64,000 nt of DNA from Pseudomonas capeferrum (GCF_000731675.1 NZ_JMIT01000001.1:1549526-1613525); one strand, 5' to 3'; shown: positions 16,848 to 26,575, counted from the first letter of the stretch. A program made the numbers and translations. Notes: a model not told the origin generated them from the letters alone.

Positions 16848-19492
16848 TCAGGCTGCGTGGCGTTGCCGGCCAGCAGGTGGCTCATCGCGGTCTTGAGTTT
16901 CATAGGCCGCACCGGTTTGTGCATCAGGGTGTGGCCCAACTCACGGATCTGTTGCTTGAGTTCGTTGCTGTAGTTGGCGGTGATCATCATCACCGCCAAC
17001 GGCACCGCACGGCGGGCATTGATCCGCGCCACCGCATCAACGCCATTGCAGCCGTTGCCCAGGTGGTAGTCGGCGATCAGCAGGTCGGCTTCGGCGTGGT
17101 AGTTGTCCACCTGGCGCGCCAGGTCTTGCTCCGAGAGTGCCGTGACCACCCGGCAACCCCAACCTTCCAGCAGTGTGCGCATGCCGGCGCAGATCGCCGC
17201 GTCGTTATCCAGCACCCAGACCCGCGCCCCGCGCAGGCGTTCGAGCATCGGCTCGCTGATTGCCAGGCTCGGCTGTGGCTTGGGCGCGGTGGCGCTCAGC
17301 GGCACCTCGACAGCGAACACCGAGCCCTTGCCGAGCCATGAGCGCACACGGATCCGATGGCCGAGGATGCCGGCGATCTTCTCCACGATAGCCAAACCCA
17401 GGCCCAAGCCTCGGTCCTGGTCCGGGCGCTGCACATCGCCACGCTTGAACTCCTGGAACATTTCGTCAAAGCGTTCTTCGGCGATGCCGATCCCGCTGTC
17501 CCACACCTCGATCCACAGGCCGCGGTGCTGGCGCCGACAGCCCAGCACCACGCGGCCACTGCGGGTGTAGCGGATGGCATTGCTGAGCAGGTTGCGCAGA
17601 ATCCGCGCCAGCAGCTGGATGTCGCTGTGCACCACGGCCGAACAGCCCACGAAGTGCAACTCAAGCCCTTCGCTGCGCGCCACCTGGGCGTACTCGGCGG
17701 CGAGGTTGTCCATCAGCTCGCTGAGGGCGAAGGGTGCGATATCGGCCTTGATCACCCCGGCATCAAGCTTGGAAATGTCCACCAGGGTGCCTAACAGGTT
17801 TTCCACGTCTTCAAGGGAATTGCTGACATTACGCACCAGTTGAACACTCTGCTGCGGCTCGCGGCGCTCGAGCAAGGCGCTGGTGAACAGCCGCGCCGCG
17901 TTCAAGGGTTGCAGCAGATCATGGCTGACGGCGGCCAGGAACTTGGTTTTCGACAGGTTGGCCTGCTCGGCCTCGCGCTTGGCCTCGCGCAAGCGCGATT
18001 CAGCGTGGCTGCGCTCATCGATCTCGCGCAGCAGCTGGTCGTTGAGGCGGGTCAGTTCGGCGGTGCGCTCGCGCACCCGTTGCTCCAGGTTCTGGTAGGC
18101 CTGGTGCAGGGCCTCGGCGGTCTTGCGGCGCTCGGTAATGTCGCGGATCAGCACGAAGATCCCCACCACTTCACCGTTGGCCAGGCGGTTGGGGACGTAG
18201 GAGCGCAGCATGTAGCGCTCCTGATCGTTGATGTTGGTTTCGGCAAGCTCGAACGTCACGCTCTCCCCCGCCAGCGCCCGCGCCACGTAGGCTTCAAGGC
18301 GCTGGTAATGCTGCTCGCTGTGGGCCTCGCGCAGGCTCTGGCCGAGCATTACGCCGCGCGGCCAGCAATACCACTGTTCATAGACCTTGTTGGTGAACTC
18401 GTAGACCAGGTCGGCATTGAGGTAGGCGATCAGCGCCGGCACATGGTCGGTAATCAGCCGTATCCAGCGCTCGCTTTCGCTGAGGGCTTCGGCGTGCTGG
18501 TAGCGCTCGGTGATATCGGTGAAGGTGTTGACGAAACCGCCGGTGGGCAGCGGATGCGTACGGATTTCCAGCATGCGCCCGTCGTACAGGCGTTGTTCGC
18601 ACTCGTGGATGACCCGCCCGTTGGCGTCGCGGCTGTCTGGGGTCAACAGGCTCAGTTCGCTGTCGCCGATCACCTCGGCAAAGGGCCGGTGGGCAGCGAC
18701 TGGAGCCAAGCCGCTGAGCTCCAAAAAACGCCGGTTCCACAGTTCCAGAACCCCCTCGGCATTGACCATGGCCACCCCCTGGGACAGGTTGTCCACCGCC
18801 CGCTGCAACAGGTGCGACTTCTGTGCCACGGCCTGCTCGCGGCGCAGGGTTTCGCTGAGCTTGACCTCGGTGATATCGGTAAACAGGATCACTCGCCCGC
18901 CTTCGCAGGTCGGCCGTTCACTGACTTGCAGCCAGCGCCCGTTATACAGCCGGTACAGCAGGTGCTCGTCGGCGTGCCCGCGGGTTTCTTCGCTGAACAG
19001 GCCACTGGCCGTCATCAGCCGCTTGACCTCGGCCAGGCGCATGCCGGCAATGATGCGCACCCGGGTGTTGGCCCAGAAGGCCTTGAAGCGGCTGTTGCAC
19101 AGCACGATCCGCTGGTTCTGATCGAACAGCACGAAGGCGTCCGAGATGCTTTCGATGGCGTCGATCAGGTGCTGGTGGGCCGTCTCGGCCCGCAGTCGGG
19201 CTTCGCCGAGCAGATGGTTGCCGGCCTTGAGCTCGGCCATGGCCTGGTTCAGGGCATCGGTGCGTTCACGCACCTGCTCGGCCAGCACTACCGAATGCTG
19301 GAACGCCGCGTACGGGTCGTTGCCACGCGTCACGCCGGACTCGATGCGCTCGATCAGTGCGCCATTGATCCGCTGCAGCTTATGGTTTTCGTGCTGCAGC
19401 CGGGCGACCTCGGCCTGCAGTTCAGCGGCTGAGCGCAGCTCGGTTGCGGGCAATGGCGACCCCGGTGAAGGTCTGGTTGATGTGCATGCCAT
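16832..19492 (-). CDS. ercS: Multi-PAS hybrid histidine kinase ErcS (PedS1-like)
   Basis: This 886-aa cytosolic hybrid kinase has no membrane segment. After an N-terminal coiled coil come three PAS domains: from about residue 110 (S-D-A-F-V-L-F-D), about 235 (Q-G-V-A-M-V-N) and about 345 (P-A-L-I-A-Y-L-N). HisKA has His in [13 protein letters not shown], and the HATPase has DSGIGIA. The C-terminal receiver has acceptor Asp in L-L-I-A-D-Y-H-L-G. The architecture parallels ErcS', including an identical [11 protein letters not shown] core, so the two probably arose by duplication. It follows the FIST gene with a 71-base overlap. Confidence 0.88.
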   Translation of the reverse strand: MACTSTRPSPGSPLPATELRSAAELQAEVARLQHENHKLQRINGALIERIESGVTRGNDPYAAFQHSVVLAEQVRERTDALNQAMAELKAGNHLLGEARLRAETAHQHLIDAIESISDAFVLFDQNQRIVLCNSRFKAFWANTRVRIIAGMRLAEVKRLMTASGLFSEETRGHADEHLLYRLYNGRWLQVSERPTCEGGRVILFTDITEVKLSETLRREQAVAQKSHLLQRAVDNLSQGVAMVNAEGVLELWNRRFLELSGLAPVAAHRPFAEVIGDSELSLLTPDSRDANGRVIHECEQRLYDGRMLEIRTHPLPTGGFVNTFTDITERYQHAEALSESERWIRLITDHVPALIAYLNADLVYEFTNKVYEQWYCWPRGVMLGQSLREAHSEQHYQRLEAYVARALAGESVTFELAETNINDQERYMLRSYVPNRLANGEVVGIFVLIRDITERRKTAEALHQAYQNLEQRVRERTAELTRLNDQLLREIDERSHAESRLREAKREAEQANLSKTKFLAAVSHDLLQPLNAARLFTSALLERREPQQSVQLVRNVSNSLEDVENLLGTLVDISKLDAGVIKADIAPFALSELMDNLAAEYAQVARSEGLELHFVGCSAVVHSDIQLLARILRNLLSNAIRYTRSGRVVLGCRRQHRGLWIEVWDSGIGIAEERFDEMFQEFKRGDVQRPDQDRGLGLGLAIVEKIAGILGHRIRVRSWLGKGSVFAVEVPLSATAPKPQPSLAISEPMLERLRGARVWVLDNDAAICAGMRTLLEGWGCRVVTALSEQDLARQVDNYHAEADLLIADYHLGNGCNGVDAVARINARRAVPLAVMMITANYSNELKQQIRELGHTLMHKPVRPMKLKTAMSHLLAGNATQPDQRRR

Positions 19493-20585
19493 TGAACTGC
19501 TCTCCGTAGGTGTTGAAGCCCATCACCCGCTGCTCGCGCAAGAACCCGCCGACCTGCGCCAGGCTGCCCTGGGCTTCCAGCTCCAGGCGCCGCAGGAAGC
19601 AGTCACAGCCGATGGTCAGCAGCAACGGGCCGAGGCGCCGGTGCAAGCCATCGAACACGTTGTGCAGGTTCGGCAACAGTGGCCCTGGGGCCATGGCCGT
19701 GAGCACGATGCCGTTCTCCACCGCGCAGTAGAAGCTCAGGCTCAGGTCCGGGTGCACTTGCTGGATCGCCCGCACGTAGTACTGGTCGTGGAGACGTACT
19801 GCCAGCGGGTGGGCGGCGAAAACCCGGTGATCGAGCTCGGCCACCGGCACGCCGATGTGCCGGGCGTACTCCTCGGCAGCGGGTTCGGCATTGAGCTCGA
19901 AGACCCGGCGCTGGGCACTGTCGGCGCCGGTCACCACCAACTTTTCCTGGCGCGGCAGGATGTGGTGGGTGGTGAACACTTCGAAATCGAGCCAGGTGTT
20001 GACCAGCACCACCACCGCCGCACCGCTGTGGAAGGCGCCGCCGAAGTACACATGGGTGCGGGTCAGGTAGTTGTCATCGCCGGCCGAACCGCCGAAATGC
20101 GGGATGTCCCCCAGTGCTGCGCTCAGGGCGGCGAGGATCATCTCCTCGCGGCTGGACAAACCGTCGAGCAGGGTCAGGGCAAAGCTGTGGCCTTTGATCG
20201 GCGCCAGGGTATTGCTGCGGCAGGTGCCGACCAGGCGCTCGACCCGCTGTTGGGCGTCGATCAGGCTGAAGTGCTCCATTTCATCGATCAGTTCGGTGGC
20301 GATGGAGAAATGCCGATGATCGAACCCCACTGCCGTCACGCAATTGCGGCCGTAGCCCAGCGGGGTGATTTCGCCGGCACTGGTGCAACCGACCAGGCGG
20401 ATGCCGCCGAAACCTTGTTCGAGGGCCTCGCCCAGCTCGCGTAGATTGTATTCGGCCGAACAGAAGAACAGCACGAAGCCCAGGTGCGGGTGCAGCAGTT
20501 GCCGCGCCAGGTCCTGGGCCGCCAGCCGCGCGTCGGTTGCCTGTGACATGGCGCTGACAACACCGTCGTTTTGGGCCTGCTGCAT
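19422..20585 (-). CDS. FIST-domain sensor protein
   Basis: This 387-aa protein has FIST-N (about residues 30-225) and FIST-C (about 230-370) domains, shown by G-C-T-S-A-G-E-I near residue 65, G-G-S-A-G-D-D near 155 and the terminal G-F-N-T-Y-G-E-Q motif. FIST domains are thought to bind small ligands such as amino acids and pass the signal to kinases. The gene overlaps the start of the multi-PAS kinase by 71 bases, so the protein pair is probably one signalling unit. It is preceded by the two-part upstream element, suggesting feedback within the alcohol regulon. Confidence 0.88.
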   Translation of the reverse strand: MQQAQNDGVVSAMSQATDARLAAQDLARQLLHPHLGFVLFFCSAEYNLRELGEALEQGFGGIRLVGCTSAGEITPLGYGRNCVTAVGFDHRHFSIATELIDEMEHFSLIDAQQRVERLVGTCRSNTLAPIKGHSFALTLLDGLSSREEMILAALSAALGDIPHFGGSAGDDNYLTRTHVYFGGAFHSGAAVVVLVNTWLDFEVFTTHHILPRQEKLVVTGADSAQRRVFELNAEPAAEEYARHIGVPVAELDHRVFAAHPLAVRLHDQYYVRAIQQVHPDLSLSFYCAVENGIVLTAMAPGPLLPNLHNVFDGLHRRLGPLLLTIGCDCFLRRLELEAQGSLAQVGGFLREQRVMGFNTYGEQFNGMHINQTFTGVAIARNRAALSR

Positions 20586-20643
20586 CGTGGTCTCCGGCGC
20601 GGGGTGTCTGAGGCTTGAGTGTACGGAGGACGCACGGGGGGAC

Positions 20644-20690
20644 GAATGCTACTTGGGTAGCGGGTTTGGGGTTCGATGGGTGTAGAGGGG
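20644..20690 (-). promoter_or_regulatory. Two-part upstream element of the FIST/ercS unit
   Basis: In gene orientation, a degenerate distal box (CCCCTCTACACCCAT, 20690-20676) is followed by a strong proximal box CCCAAGTAGCATTC (20657-20644). The proximal box is almost identical to that of pqqA and lies 59-72 bases before the ATG. The proximal box also forms a GCTAC-TTG-GGTAGC dyad. Confidence 0.45.
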
Positions 20691-20729
20691 GGGCGGATTG
20701 GGGCTTGGCGCGAGATAGGGTTAGGGCTT

Positions 20730-20867
20730 GCAGGTGCCAGGCTTGGGGTTTTCAGTGCCTGTGAGATCGAGCGCCGCAGGTGCCAGGCTTGGCATTTTCA
20801 GCGCCTATGAGATCGAGCGCCGCAGGTGCCAGGCTTGGCATTTTCAGCGCCTATGAGATCGAGCGCC
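20730..20867. repeat. Three tandem 46-bp repeats ending in REP cores
   Basis: Units at 20730-20775, 20776-20821 and 20822-20867 each begin GCAGGTGCCAGGCTTGG and end TGAGATCGAGCGCC. Units two and three are identical; unit one differs at four positions. The period is exact and no spacers separate the copies. The last unit runs into the left arm of the inverted repeat below. Confidence 0.85.
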
Positions 20868-21101
20868 GCCCGCGCGGCGCATCGCGACGCAAGGCCGCTC
20901 CTACATCTGTTTCGGGCCAATTATTCCTGTGGCATTGGCGCGCGGCCCCTTGGTGCCCCCCTCAATATCGCGTCGTACAAACAAGGCGGTCGCGCGCAAA
21001 TGCCACTGGCCTCACTGGCCCGAAACAAATGTAGGAGCGGCCTTGCGTCGCGATGCGCCGCGCGGGCGGCGCTCGATCTCATAGGCACTGAAAACCCCAA
21101 G
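20834..21101. repeat. Long inverted repeat (86-bp arms), REP doublet
   Basis: The left arm 20834-20919 is the reverse complement of 21016-21101 with about four mismatches in 86 bases; the 96-base centre separates them. The arms carry the putida-type REP core (GTAGGAGCGGCCTTGCGTCG). The inner flanks, about 20929-20947 and 20988-21006, pair as well with two mismatches. The single strand could therefore form one extended cruciform or hairpin. Together with the tandem repeats it fills most of the 642-base gap between the FIST gene and pqiA. No credible gene is seen in the gap. Confidence 0.85.
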
Positions 21102-21227
21102 GCGAACACTCCGCGTACGCCCCCTGGCCAGCCAAGGGCCAATCCGTGTTTCGTCCGCCGGCCATTTGCCTAATGCTAGAGCGCTTCTATATTCAGAAAG
21201 GCCTCACTGCCGGTTGATCAGAGCATC

Positions 21228-21827
21228 ATGATGTCCACACCCGAGCAATTGATCATCTGCGAGCACTGCGATTGCGTTTATCAGAAGGCATTGCTCGCCA
21301 AACATCAGAAAACCGTGTGCACGCGCTGCGGCGGTGTGCTGCAGCGGCACAACGGCTTGACGGTGGAACAACGCCTGGCATTAAGCTTCACGGCTGCGGT
21401 GCTGTGGTTGTTTGCCAACTTCTACCCGGTGATGAGCATCAGCCTGCAGGGGCTTAAAAACAGTGCCACGTTATGGGACTCGGTGCTGGCATTGAGCCAG
21501 GGGCCGATTACCTTCATGGCCATGGTCGCGGCCATTTCGATCATCATCGCCCCCGCCTTCCAGCTGCTGTTGCTCATCTGGGTGCTAGGTTTTGCCCTCA
21601 CCGCCCGCCGCTCCCCCGCGTTCAAGCTGTGCATGCGCTGGCTGGAGACCTTGCGCCCCTGGAGCATGCTCGAAGTGTGCCTGCTGGGGGCGATGGTGGC
21701 GGTGTTCAAACTCGCCGGTATGCTCGATGTACTGCCGGGTATCGGCCTGCTCGCACTGGCCGTGTTGAGCCTGTTGATGATCCGTATCGCCGGGCGCGAT
21801 ATTCGTGACTTGTGGGACATGCCATGA
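21228..21827 (+). CDS. pqiA: PqiA-family inner membrane protein, first half
   Basis: This 199-aa protein starts with a zinc-ribbon-like region (C-E-H-C-D-C near residue 11 and C-T-R-C-G near 32). Four hydrophobic segments follow, matching one PqiA repeat domain. In E. coli, PqiA is one longer protein with two such halves; here the halves are separate genes joined by an ATGA overlap. The PqiABC system transports lipids between inner and outer membranes and resists paraquat and detergent stress. Confidence 0.88.
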   Translation: MMSTPEQLIICEHCDCVYQKALLAKHQKTVCTRCGGVLQRHNGLTVEQRLALSFTAAVLWLFANFYPVMSISLQGLKNSATLWDSVLALSQGPITFMAMVAAISIIIAPAFQLLLLIWVLGFALTARRSPAFKLCMRWLETLRPWSMLEVCLLGAMVAVFKLAGMLDVLPGIGLLALAVLSLLMIRIAGRDIRDLWDMP

Positions 21828-22468
21828 GCCGGCCACCAACCGCCAGCGAGCTTGACCTGTGCCTGTGCCACAGCTGTGGCCTGGCCTGCGACATGCACGA
21901 CGAACCGCACCAGTGCCCGCGCTGCGACGCCCCTTTGCATCGGCGCAAGACCAATTCCCTGGGCCGCACCTGGGCTTACCTGCTGGCCGCCCTGGCCTTC
22001 TATGTACCGGCGAACGTGCTGCCGGTGATGAACACCATGATGCTCGGCAGCGGCGCCGACAGCACCATCATGAGCGGCGTGCTGGAGTTCTGGGAGCACG
22101 GCGCCTGGGACATTGCGCTGATCATCTTCATCGCCAGCATCGCTGTGCCGGGGGTGAAGTTCGTGGCCCTGTCGATGCTCTTGATCACCGTCCAGCGCGG
22201 CAGTACCTGGGCGCAACAGCAGCGCTCGAAGCTCTACCGTTTCGTTGAACTGATCGGCTATTGGTCGATGCTCGATGTGCTGGTGGTAGCGCTGGTCGCG
22301 GCGCTGGTGAAGTTTCAATCGCTGGGTGACATCGAGCCGCGTCCGGGCATCCTGTTCTTTGGCCTGGTGGTGGTGTTCACCATGCTCTCAGCGATGAGTT
22401 TCGACCCCCGCATGATCTGGGACACGCCACCTGACAAGGAGCTCATGGATGACCCCATCCAGCAATGA
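21824..22468 (+). CDS. pqiA: PqiA-family inner membrane protein, second half
   Basis: This 214-aa protein has an N-terminal Cys-rich motif pair (C-L-C-H-S-C and C-P-R-C-D) and four membrane segments. It is homologous to the preceding gene and equals the second PqiA half of enterobacteria. The ATG at 21824 overlaps the previous stop (ATGA), and the pqiB start lies 20 bases before this gene's end. The three genes are clearly one operon. Confidence 0.88.
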   Translation: MSRPPTASELDLCLCHSCGLACDMHDEPHQCPRCDAPLHRRKTNSLGRTWAYLLAALAFYVPANVLPVMNTMMLGSGADSTIMSGVLEFWEHGAWDIALIIFIASIAVPGVKFVALSMLLITVQRGSTWAQQQRSKLYRFVELIGYWSMLDVLVVALVAALVKFQSLGDIEPRPGILFFGLVVVFTMLSAMSFDPRMIWDTPPDKELMDDPIQQ

Positions 22469-24104
22469 CCGCCCGCCCATTCCCGGCCCTGCACCGGTCA
22501 AGACTCGGCGCTTCGGCTTTTCCCTGGTGTGGATCGTGCCCATCGTGGCCGTGCTGGTCGGGCTTTCCCTGGTCGTGCACAACCTGATGCAGGAAGGCCC
22601 GACCATCACCCTCACCTTCAAGACCGGCGCGGGGCTGGCGGCCAACAAGACCGAGGTACGCTACCGTAACGTGGTGATCGGTCACGTCACCGAAGTGGCC
22701 CTGAGTGACGACCAGAAAAACGTCAACGCCACCGTCAAGCTCGACAAGCAGGCCGAGAGCTTCACCCGCGAGGACTCGAAGTTCTGGGTAGTCCGCCCGC
22801 GCATCGGCGCCGGTGGCGTGTCGGGCATCGACACCCTGCTTTCGGGCGATTACATCGGCGCCGACATCGGCCAGTCGAGCACCCGCGTGAAGCACTTCAT
22901 CGGCTTGGAGAACCCGCCGGCCATCACCTACGGCGAGCCCGGCAAGCACTTCACCCTGCACACCCAGGACCTAGGCTCGCTGGACATCGGTTCGCCCGTG
23001 TATTACCGCAAGATCCCGGTCGGCCAGGTGGTCGCCTACGCCCTCGACCAGGAAGGTAAAGGGGTGGACGTGGAGATCTTCATCCATGCACCCAACGACG
23101 CCTTCGTGAGCGCCAACACACGCTTCTGGAACGCCAGCGGCATTGATGTGGAGGTCGGCGCCAATGGTTTTGCGCTGAAAACCGAGTCGTTGTCGTCGAT
23201 CCTGGTCGGCGGCATCGCCTTCCGCGCGCCGGACTACAACCCGAACGACACGGCCGCCAGCGAGAACCAGCGCTTTGAACTGTTCGCCGACCAGGCCGGT
23301 GCATTGGCCCCGCCCGCCGGCAAGGCGCAGTACCTGGCGCTACGCTTCGACCAGGCGATGCGCGGCCTCAAGGTCGGTGCGCCGGTCGAGTTCCTGGGCG
23401 TGGAGATTGGCCGAGTGGTCGCGGTGAACCTGGACTACGATGAAGTCAAACGCAGTTTCCCGGTGAATGTCGGCATCGTCATCTACCCTCAGCGCCTGGG
23501 CCGTGCGCACGAGAAAATGATCAAGGCCCTGCAGCACGACCCCAATGACGAAGCCTCCGCCGCCAAGCTGATCGGCACCTTCATCGACAACGGCCTGCGT
23601 GCCCAGGCGCGCAGTGGCAACCTGCTCACCGGCCAGCTGTACATCGCCCTGGACTTCTTCCCCAAAGCCGAGAAGGTGGCCTTCGACCCGACGGCCCGCC
23701 CGGTGGTCATCCCGACCATACCAGGCAGCCTGGAGCTGCTTCAGGAGCAGTTGCAGACCATGGTCGACAAGCTCAACCGGCTGCCGCTGGAGCGTATTGC
23801 CGGTAACCTCGATGCCAACCTGGTAGAGCTGCGCAAGGGCCTGACCCAGTTCAACGCACGGACCTTGCCAGGGGTGCAGAACACCCTGGCAGAGGTCAGC
23901 AATACCCTGAAGTCGGCCAATTCGACCCTGGCCGAAGACTCGCCACAGCGTGAACAGCTGACCCAGACGCTCGACGAGCTGGGGCGCATGTCGCGCTCCC
24001 TGCGCGAGCTTGCCGACTACCTGGGCCGCAACCCCGAGTCGCTGATCCGTGGCCGCCCGGACAACGCGGGGCCGATGGACCTGCAAGGGCCGCCCCGCAA
24101 ATGA
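22449..24104 (+). CDS. pqiB: PqiB, MCE-domain lipid transport protein
   Basis: This 551-aa protein has one N-terminal membrane anchor (residues 23-45) followed by three MCE domains starting near residues 50, 160 and 290. The first two contain the typical G-L-x-x-N-K-T-E-V-R-Y-R-N-V and D-I-G-S-P-V-Y-Y-R-K motifs. The C-terminal 100 residues are a helical coiled-coil region forming the needle. PqiB hexamers form a periplasm-spanning tunnel for lipids. The length is close to E. coli PqiB (546 aa). Confidence 0.93.
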   Translation: MTPSSNDRPPIPGPAPVKTRRFGFSLVWIVPIVAVLVGLSLVVHNLMQEGPTITLTFKTGAGLAANKTEVRYRNVVIGHVTEVALSDDQKNVNATVKLDKQAESFTREDSKFWVVRPRIGAGGVSGIDTLLSGDYIGADIGQSSTRVKHFIGLENPPAITYGEPGKHFTLHTQDLGSLDIGSPVYYRKIPVGQVVAYALDQEGKGVDVEIFIHAPNDAFVSANTRFWNASGIDVEVGANGFALKTESLSSILVGGIAFRAPDYNPNDTAASENQRFELFADQAGALAPPAGKAQYLALRFDQAMRGLKVGAPVEFLGVEIGRVVAVNLDYDEVKRSFPVNVGIVIYPQRLGRAHEKMIKALQHDPNDEASAAKLIGTFIDNGLRAQARSGNLLTGQLYIALDFFPKAEKVAFDPTARPVVIPTIPGSLELLQEQLQTMVDKLNRLPLERIAGNLDANLVELRKGLTQFNARTLPGVQNTLAEVSNTLKSANSTLAEDSPQREQLTQTLDELGRMSRSLRELADYLGRNPESLIRGRPDNAGPMDLQGPPRK

Positions 24105-24121
24105 CCACAGGAGTGTTGAAC

Positions 24122-24676
24122 ATGACCCAGCTGCCAAGGATTACCCTGCTGGTCGCGCTATTGGCCCTGGGCGCTTGCCGCAGCGACCCGATCCAGTTCC
24201 ATACCCTCACGCCGGCGCAGCCGGCACCCACGTCGCACAACGCCGCGGACGAGATCCTGATCGAAAGTGTCAGCGTTCCGCCACAGGTCGACCGGCCACA
24301 GCTGGTGATCCGCCAGGGCGACAGCAGCCTGGCGATTCTCGAGACGCAGTGGTGGGGCGCCACGCTGGTGGATGAGCTGCGCAGCGCGTTGGTCGACCAA
24401 CTGAGCAATACCCGCCCCGCTCGCAAGCTGTCCCTGCGCGTGGATGTGCAACGCTTCGATTCACTGCCGGGGCAGTACGCACTGCTGGACGCCAGGTGGC
24501 GCTTGCGCGCCCGCGAAGCCAATACCCAGCTGACCTGCCGCAGCACCTTGCAGACCGCCGCTGGCAGCAGCATCGATGACGTGGTGATTGCCCAGCAAGC
24601 CAACGTCAAGCGCCTGGCGGCCCTGATCAGCCAGGCCGCCGCGTCGTCAAGCGGCACTTGCCCTGCCAATGGTTGA
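24122..24676 (+). CDS. pqiC: PqiC, outer-membrane lipoprotein of the Pqi system
   Basis: This 184-aa lipoprotein has signal sequence MTQLPRITLLVALLALGAC; the lipobox is L-A-L-G-A-C with Cys at residue 19. The body is an ABC-type transport auxiliary (DUF330/PqiC) domain. A GGAG sequence 10 bases upstream supports the ATG at 24122 over one at 24101 that overlaps the pqiB stop. PqiC is the outer-membrane end of the PqiB tunnel. It is the last gene of the operon. Confidence 0.88.
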   Translation: MTQLPRITLLVALLALGACRSDPIQFHTLTPAQPAPTSHNAADEILIESVSVPPQVDRPQLVIRQGDSSLAILETQWWGATLVDELRSALVDQLSNTRPARKLSLRVDVQRFDSLPGQYALLDARWRLRAREANTQLTCRSTLQTAAGSSIDDVVIAQQANVKRLAALISQAAASSSGTCPANG

Positions 24677-24787
24677 AGCTGCGGGGTCGTCACGCCAGCC
24701 GCCGCGCTAGCAGTTGTTCACACCGTTGAAACTTTCCCAGCGCAAGCCCAGTCCAGACCCCTATCGACCACAGCACGGGAGCAGACA

Positions 24788-26575
24788 ATGACGGGCACGG
24801 TAGGCGACTTTCTGGTGGAGCGTTTGTATCAATGGGGGGTGCGGCGCATCTTCGGCTACCCCGGCGACGGCATCAATGGCGTGTTCGGCGCGCTGAGCCG
24901 GGCCAACGGCAAGATCCAGTTCATCCAGGCGCGCCACGAGGAGATGGCCGCGTTCATGGCCAGTGCCCACGCCAAGTTCACCGGCGAACTGGGCGTGTGC
25001 ATTGCCACTTCAGGCCCCGGCGCATCGCATTTGCTCACGGGCCTGTACGACGCGCGCATGGACCACATGCCGGTGCTGGCCATCGTCGGCCAACAGGCAC
25101 GGGCGGCACTGGGTGGCCACTATCAGCAGGAGCTGGACCTGCTGTCGATGTTCAAGGACGTGGCCGGTGCATTCGTCCAGCAGGCCTCCACACCTTCGCA
25201 GGTACGCCACCTGCTCGACCGCGCCGTGCGCACTGCCGTCGGCGAGCGACGGGTGACGGCGGTGATTCTGCCCAATGACCTGCAGGACCTGCCCTACCAC
25301 GAACCGCCACGTGCCCACGGCACCGTGCATTCGGGCATCGGCTACAGCAAACCCAAGGTGGTGCCCTATGACAGCGACCTGCAACGCGCCGCCGAAGTGC
25401 TCGACGCCGGGCGCAAGGTCGCCATCCTGGTGGGCGCCGGGGCCTTGCAGGCAACCGATGAAATCATCGCCATCGCAGACACGTTGGGCGCTGGGGTGGC
25501 CAAGGCGCTGCTGGGCAAGGCTGCAGTAGCCGATGACCTGCCCTGGGTGACCGGCGCCATCGGCTTGCTGGGGACCGAGCCCAGCTACCAGATGATGAAC
25601 GAATGCGACACCCTGCTGATGGTCGGTTCGGGGTTCCCCTATGCCGAGTTTCTGCCCAAGGAGGGCCAGGCCCGTGGCGTGCAGATCGACCTGCAACCCG
25701 ACATGCTGAGCCTGCGCTACCCCATGGAGGTCAACCTGGTCGGTGACGCTGGCGAGACCTTGCGTGCATTGCTGCCCCTGCTGCAACACAAGACCGACCG
25801 GCGCTGGCGCAAGAAGGTCGAAGGCTGGCGCGCACGCTGGGACAACACCCTGGCCAAACGTGCCATGGTCCATGCCGAGCCGATCAACCCGCAGCGCGTG
25901 GTGTACGAGCTGTCCCCGCGCCTGCCAGACGACAGCATTGTGACCAGTGATTCCGGCTCTTGCGCCAACTGGTATGCGCGCGACCTGCAGATTCGCCAAG
26001 GCATGCAGTGTTCATTGTCCGGCGGCCTGGCCTGCATGGGCGCCGCCGTGCCCTATGCCATTGCCGCGAAATTCGCCCATCCGCAGCGCCCGGTGGTGGC
26101 CCTGGTCGGCGATGGCGCGATGCAGATGAACAACCTGGCCGAGCTGATCACCGTGGCCAAGTACTGGCAGCAGTGGGAGAACCCGCAATGGATCTGTGCG
26201 GTGTTCAACAACGAGGACCTCAACCAGGTCACCTGGGAACAGCGGGTCATGGAAGGCGACCCCAAGTTCGAAGCGTCGCAGTCGATTCCCGACGTGCCCT
26301 ACCACCTGTTCGCAATCTCCATCGGCCTGCAGGGCATTTTCGTCGACCGTGAAGAAGACATCGCAGCCGCCTGGGAACGCGCACTGAACGCCGATCGCCC
26401 GGTGCTGATCGAGTTCAAGACCGACCCCAACGTGCCGCCCCTGCCGCCGCATATCAAGCTGGAACAGGCGAAGAAATTCGCCAGTACCTTGCTCAAGGGC
26501 GACCCTGACCAGGCCGGGGTCATCGTGCAGACGGCCAAGCAGGTGCTCAGTTCGGTGTTACCGGGGAAGAAGTGA
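24788..26575 (+). CDS. Thiamine-diphosphate-dependent enzyme (pyruvate oxidase/POX-like)
   Basis: This 595-aa protein has the three-domain fold of the acetolactate synthase/pyruvate oxidase family. The cofactor-activating Glu is in A-R-H-E-E-M-A near residue 49, the central domain spans about 190-330, and the TPP/Mg motif G-D-G-A-M-Q-M-N-N lies near 443-451 with a later N-N-E-D. It resembles YdaP/PoxB-type proteins; whether it uses FAD and which 2-keto acid it takes cannot be told. It precedes a molybdenum hydroxylase operon with a 97-base gap, and the two may share regulation. Confidence 0.82.
   Translation: MTGTVGDFLVERLYQWGVRRIFGYPGDGINGVFGALSRANGKIQFIQARHEEMAAFMASAHAKFTGELGVCIATSGPGASHLLTGLYDARMDHMPVLAIVGQQARAALGGHYQQELDLLSMFKDVAGAFVQQASTPSQVRHLLDRAVRTAVGERRVTAVILPNDLQDLPYHEPPRAHGTVHSGIGYSKPKVVPYDSDLQRAAEVLDAGRKVAILVGAGALQATDEIIAIADTLGAGVAKALLGKAAVADDLPWVTGAIGLLGTEPSYQMMNECDTLLMVGSGFPYAEFLPKEGQARGVQIDLQPDMLSLRYPMEVNLVGDAGETLRALLPLLQHKTDRRWRKKVEGWRARWDNTLAKRAMVHAEPINPQRVVYELSPRLPDDSIVTSDSGSCANWYARDLQIRQGMQCSLSGGLACMGAAVPYAIAAKFAHPQRPVVALVGDGAMQMNNLAELITVAKYWQQWENPQWICAVFNNEDLNQVTWEQRVMEGDPKFEASQSIPDVPYHLFAISIGLQGIFVDREEDIAAAWERALNADRPVLIEFKTDPNVPPLPPHIKLEQAKKFASTLLKGDPDQAGVIVQTAKQVLSSVLPGKK

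Noticed and set aside
17840..19432. A 530-codon plus-strand open frame opposite the ErcS-like kinase
   Set aside because: It has no recognisable domain, while the opposite strand encodes a complete PAS/kinase protein.
20730..20867. Possible CRISPR array
   Set aside because: The three 46-bp copies are directly abutting with no unique spacers, and no cas genes are present.
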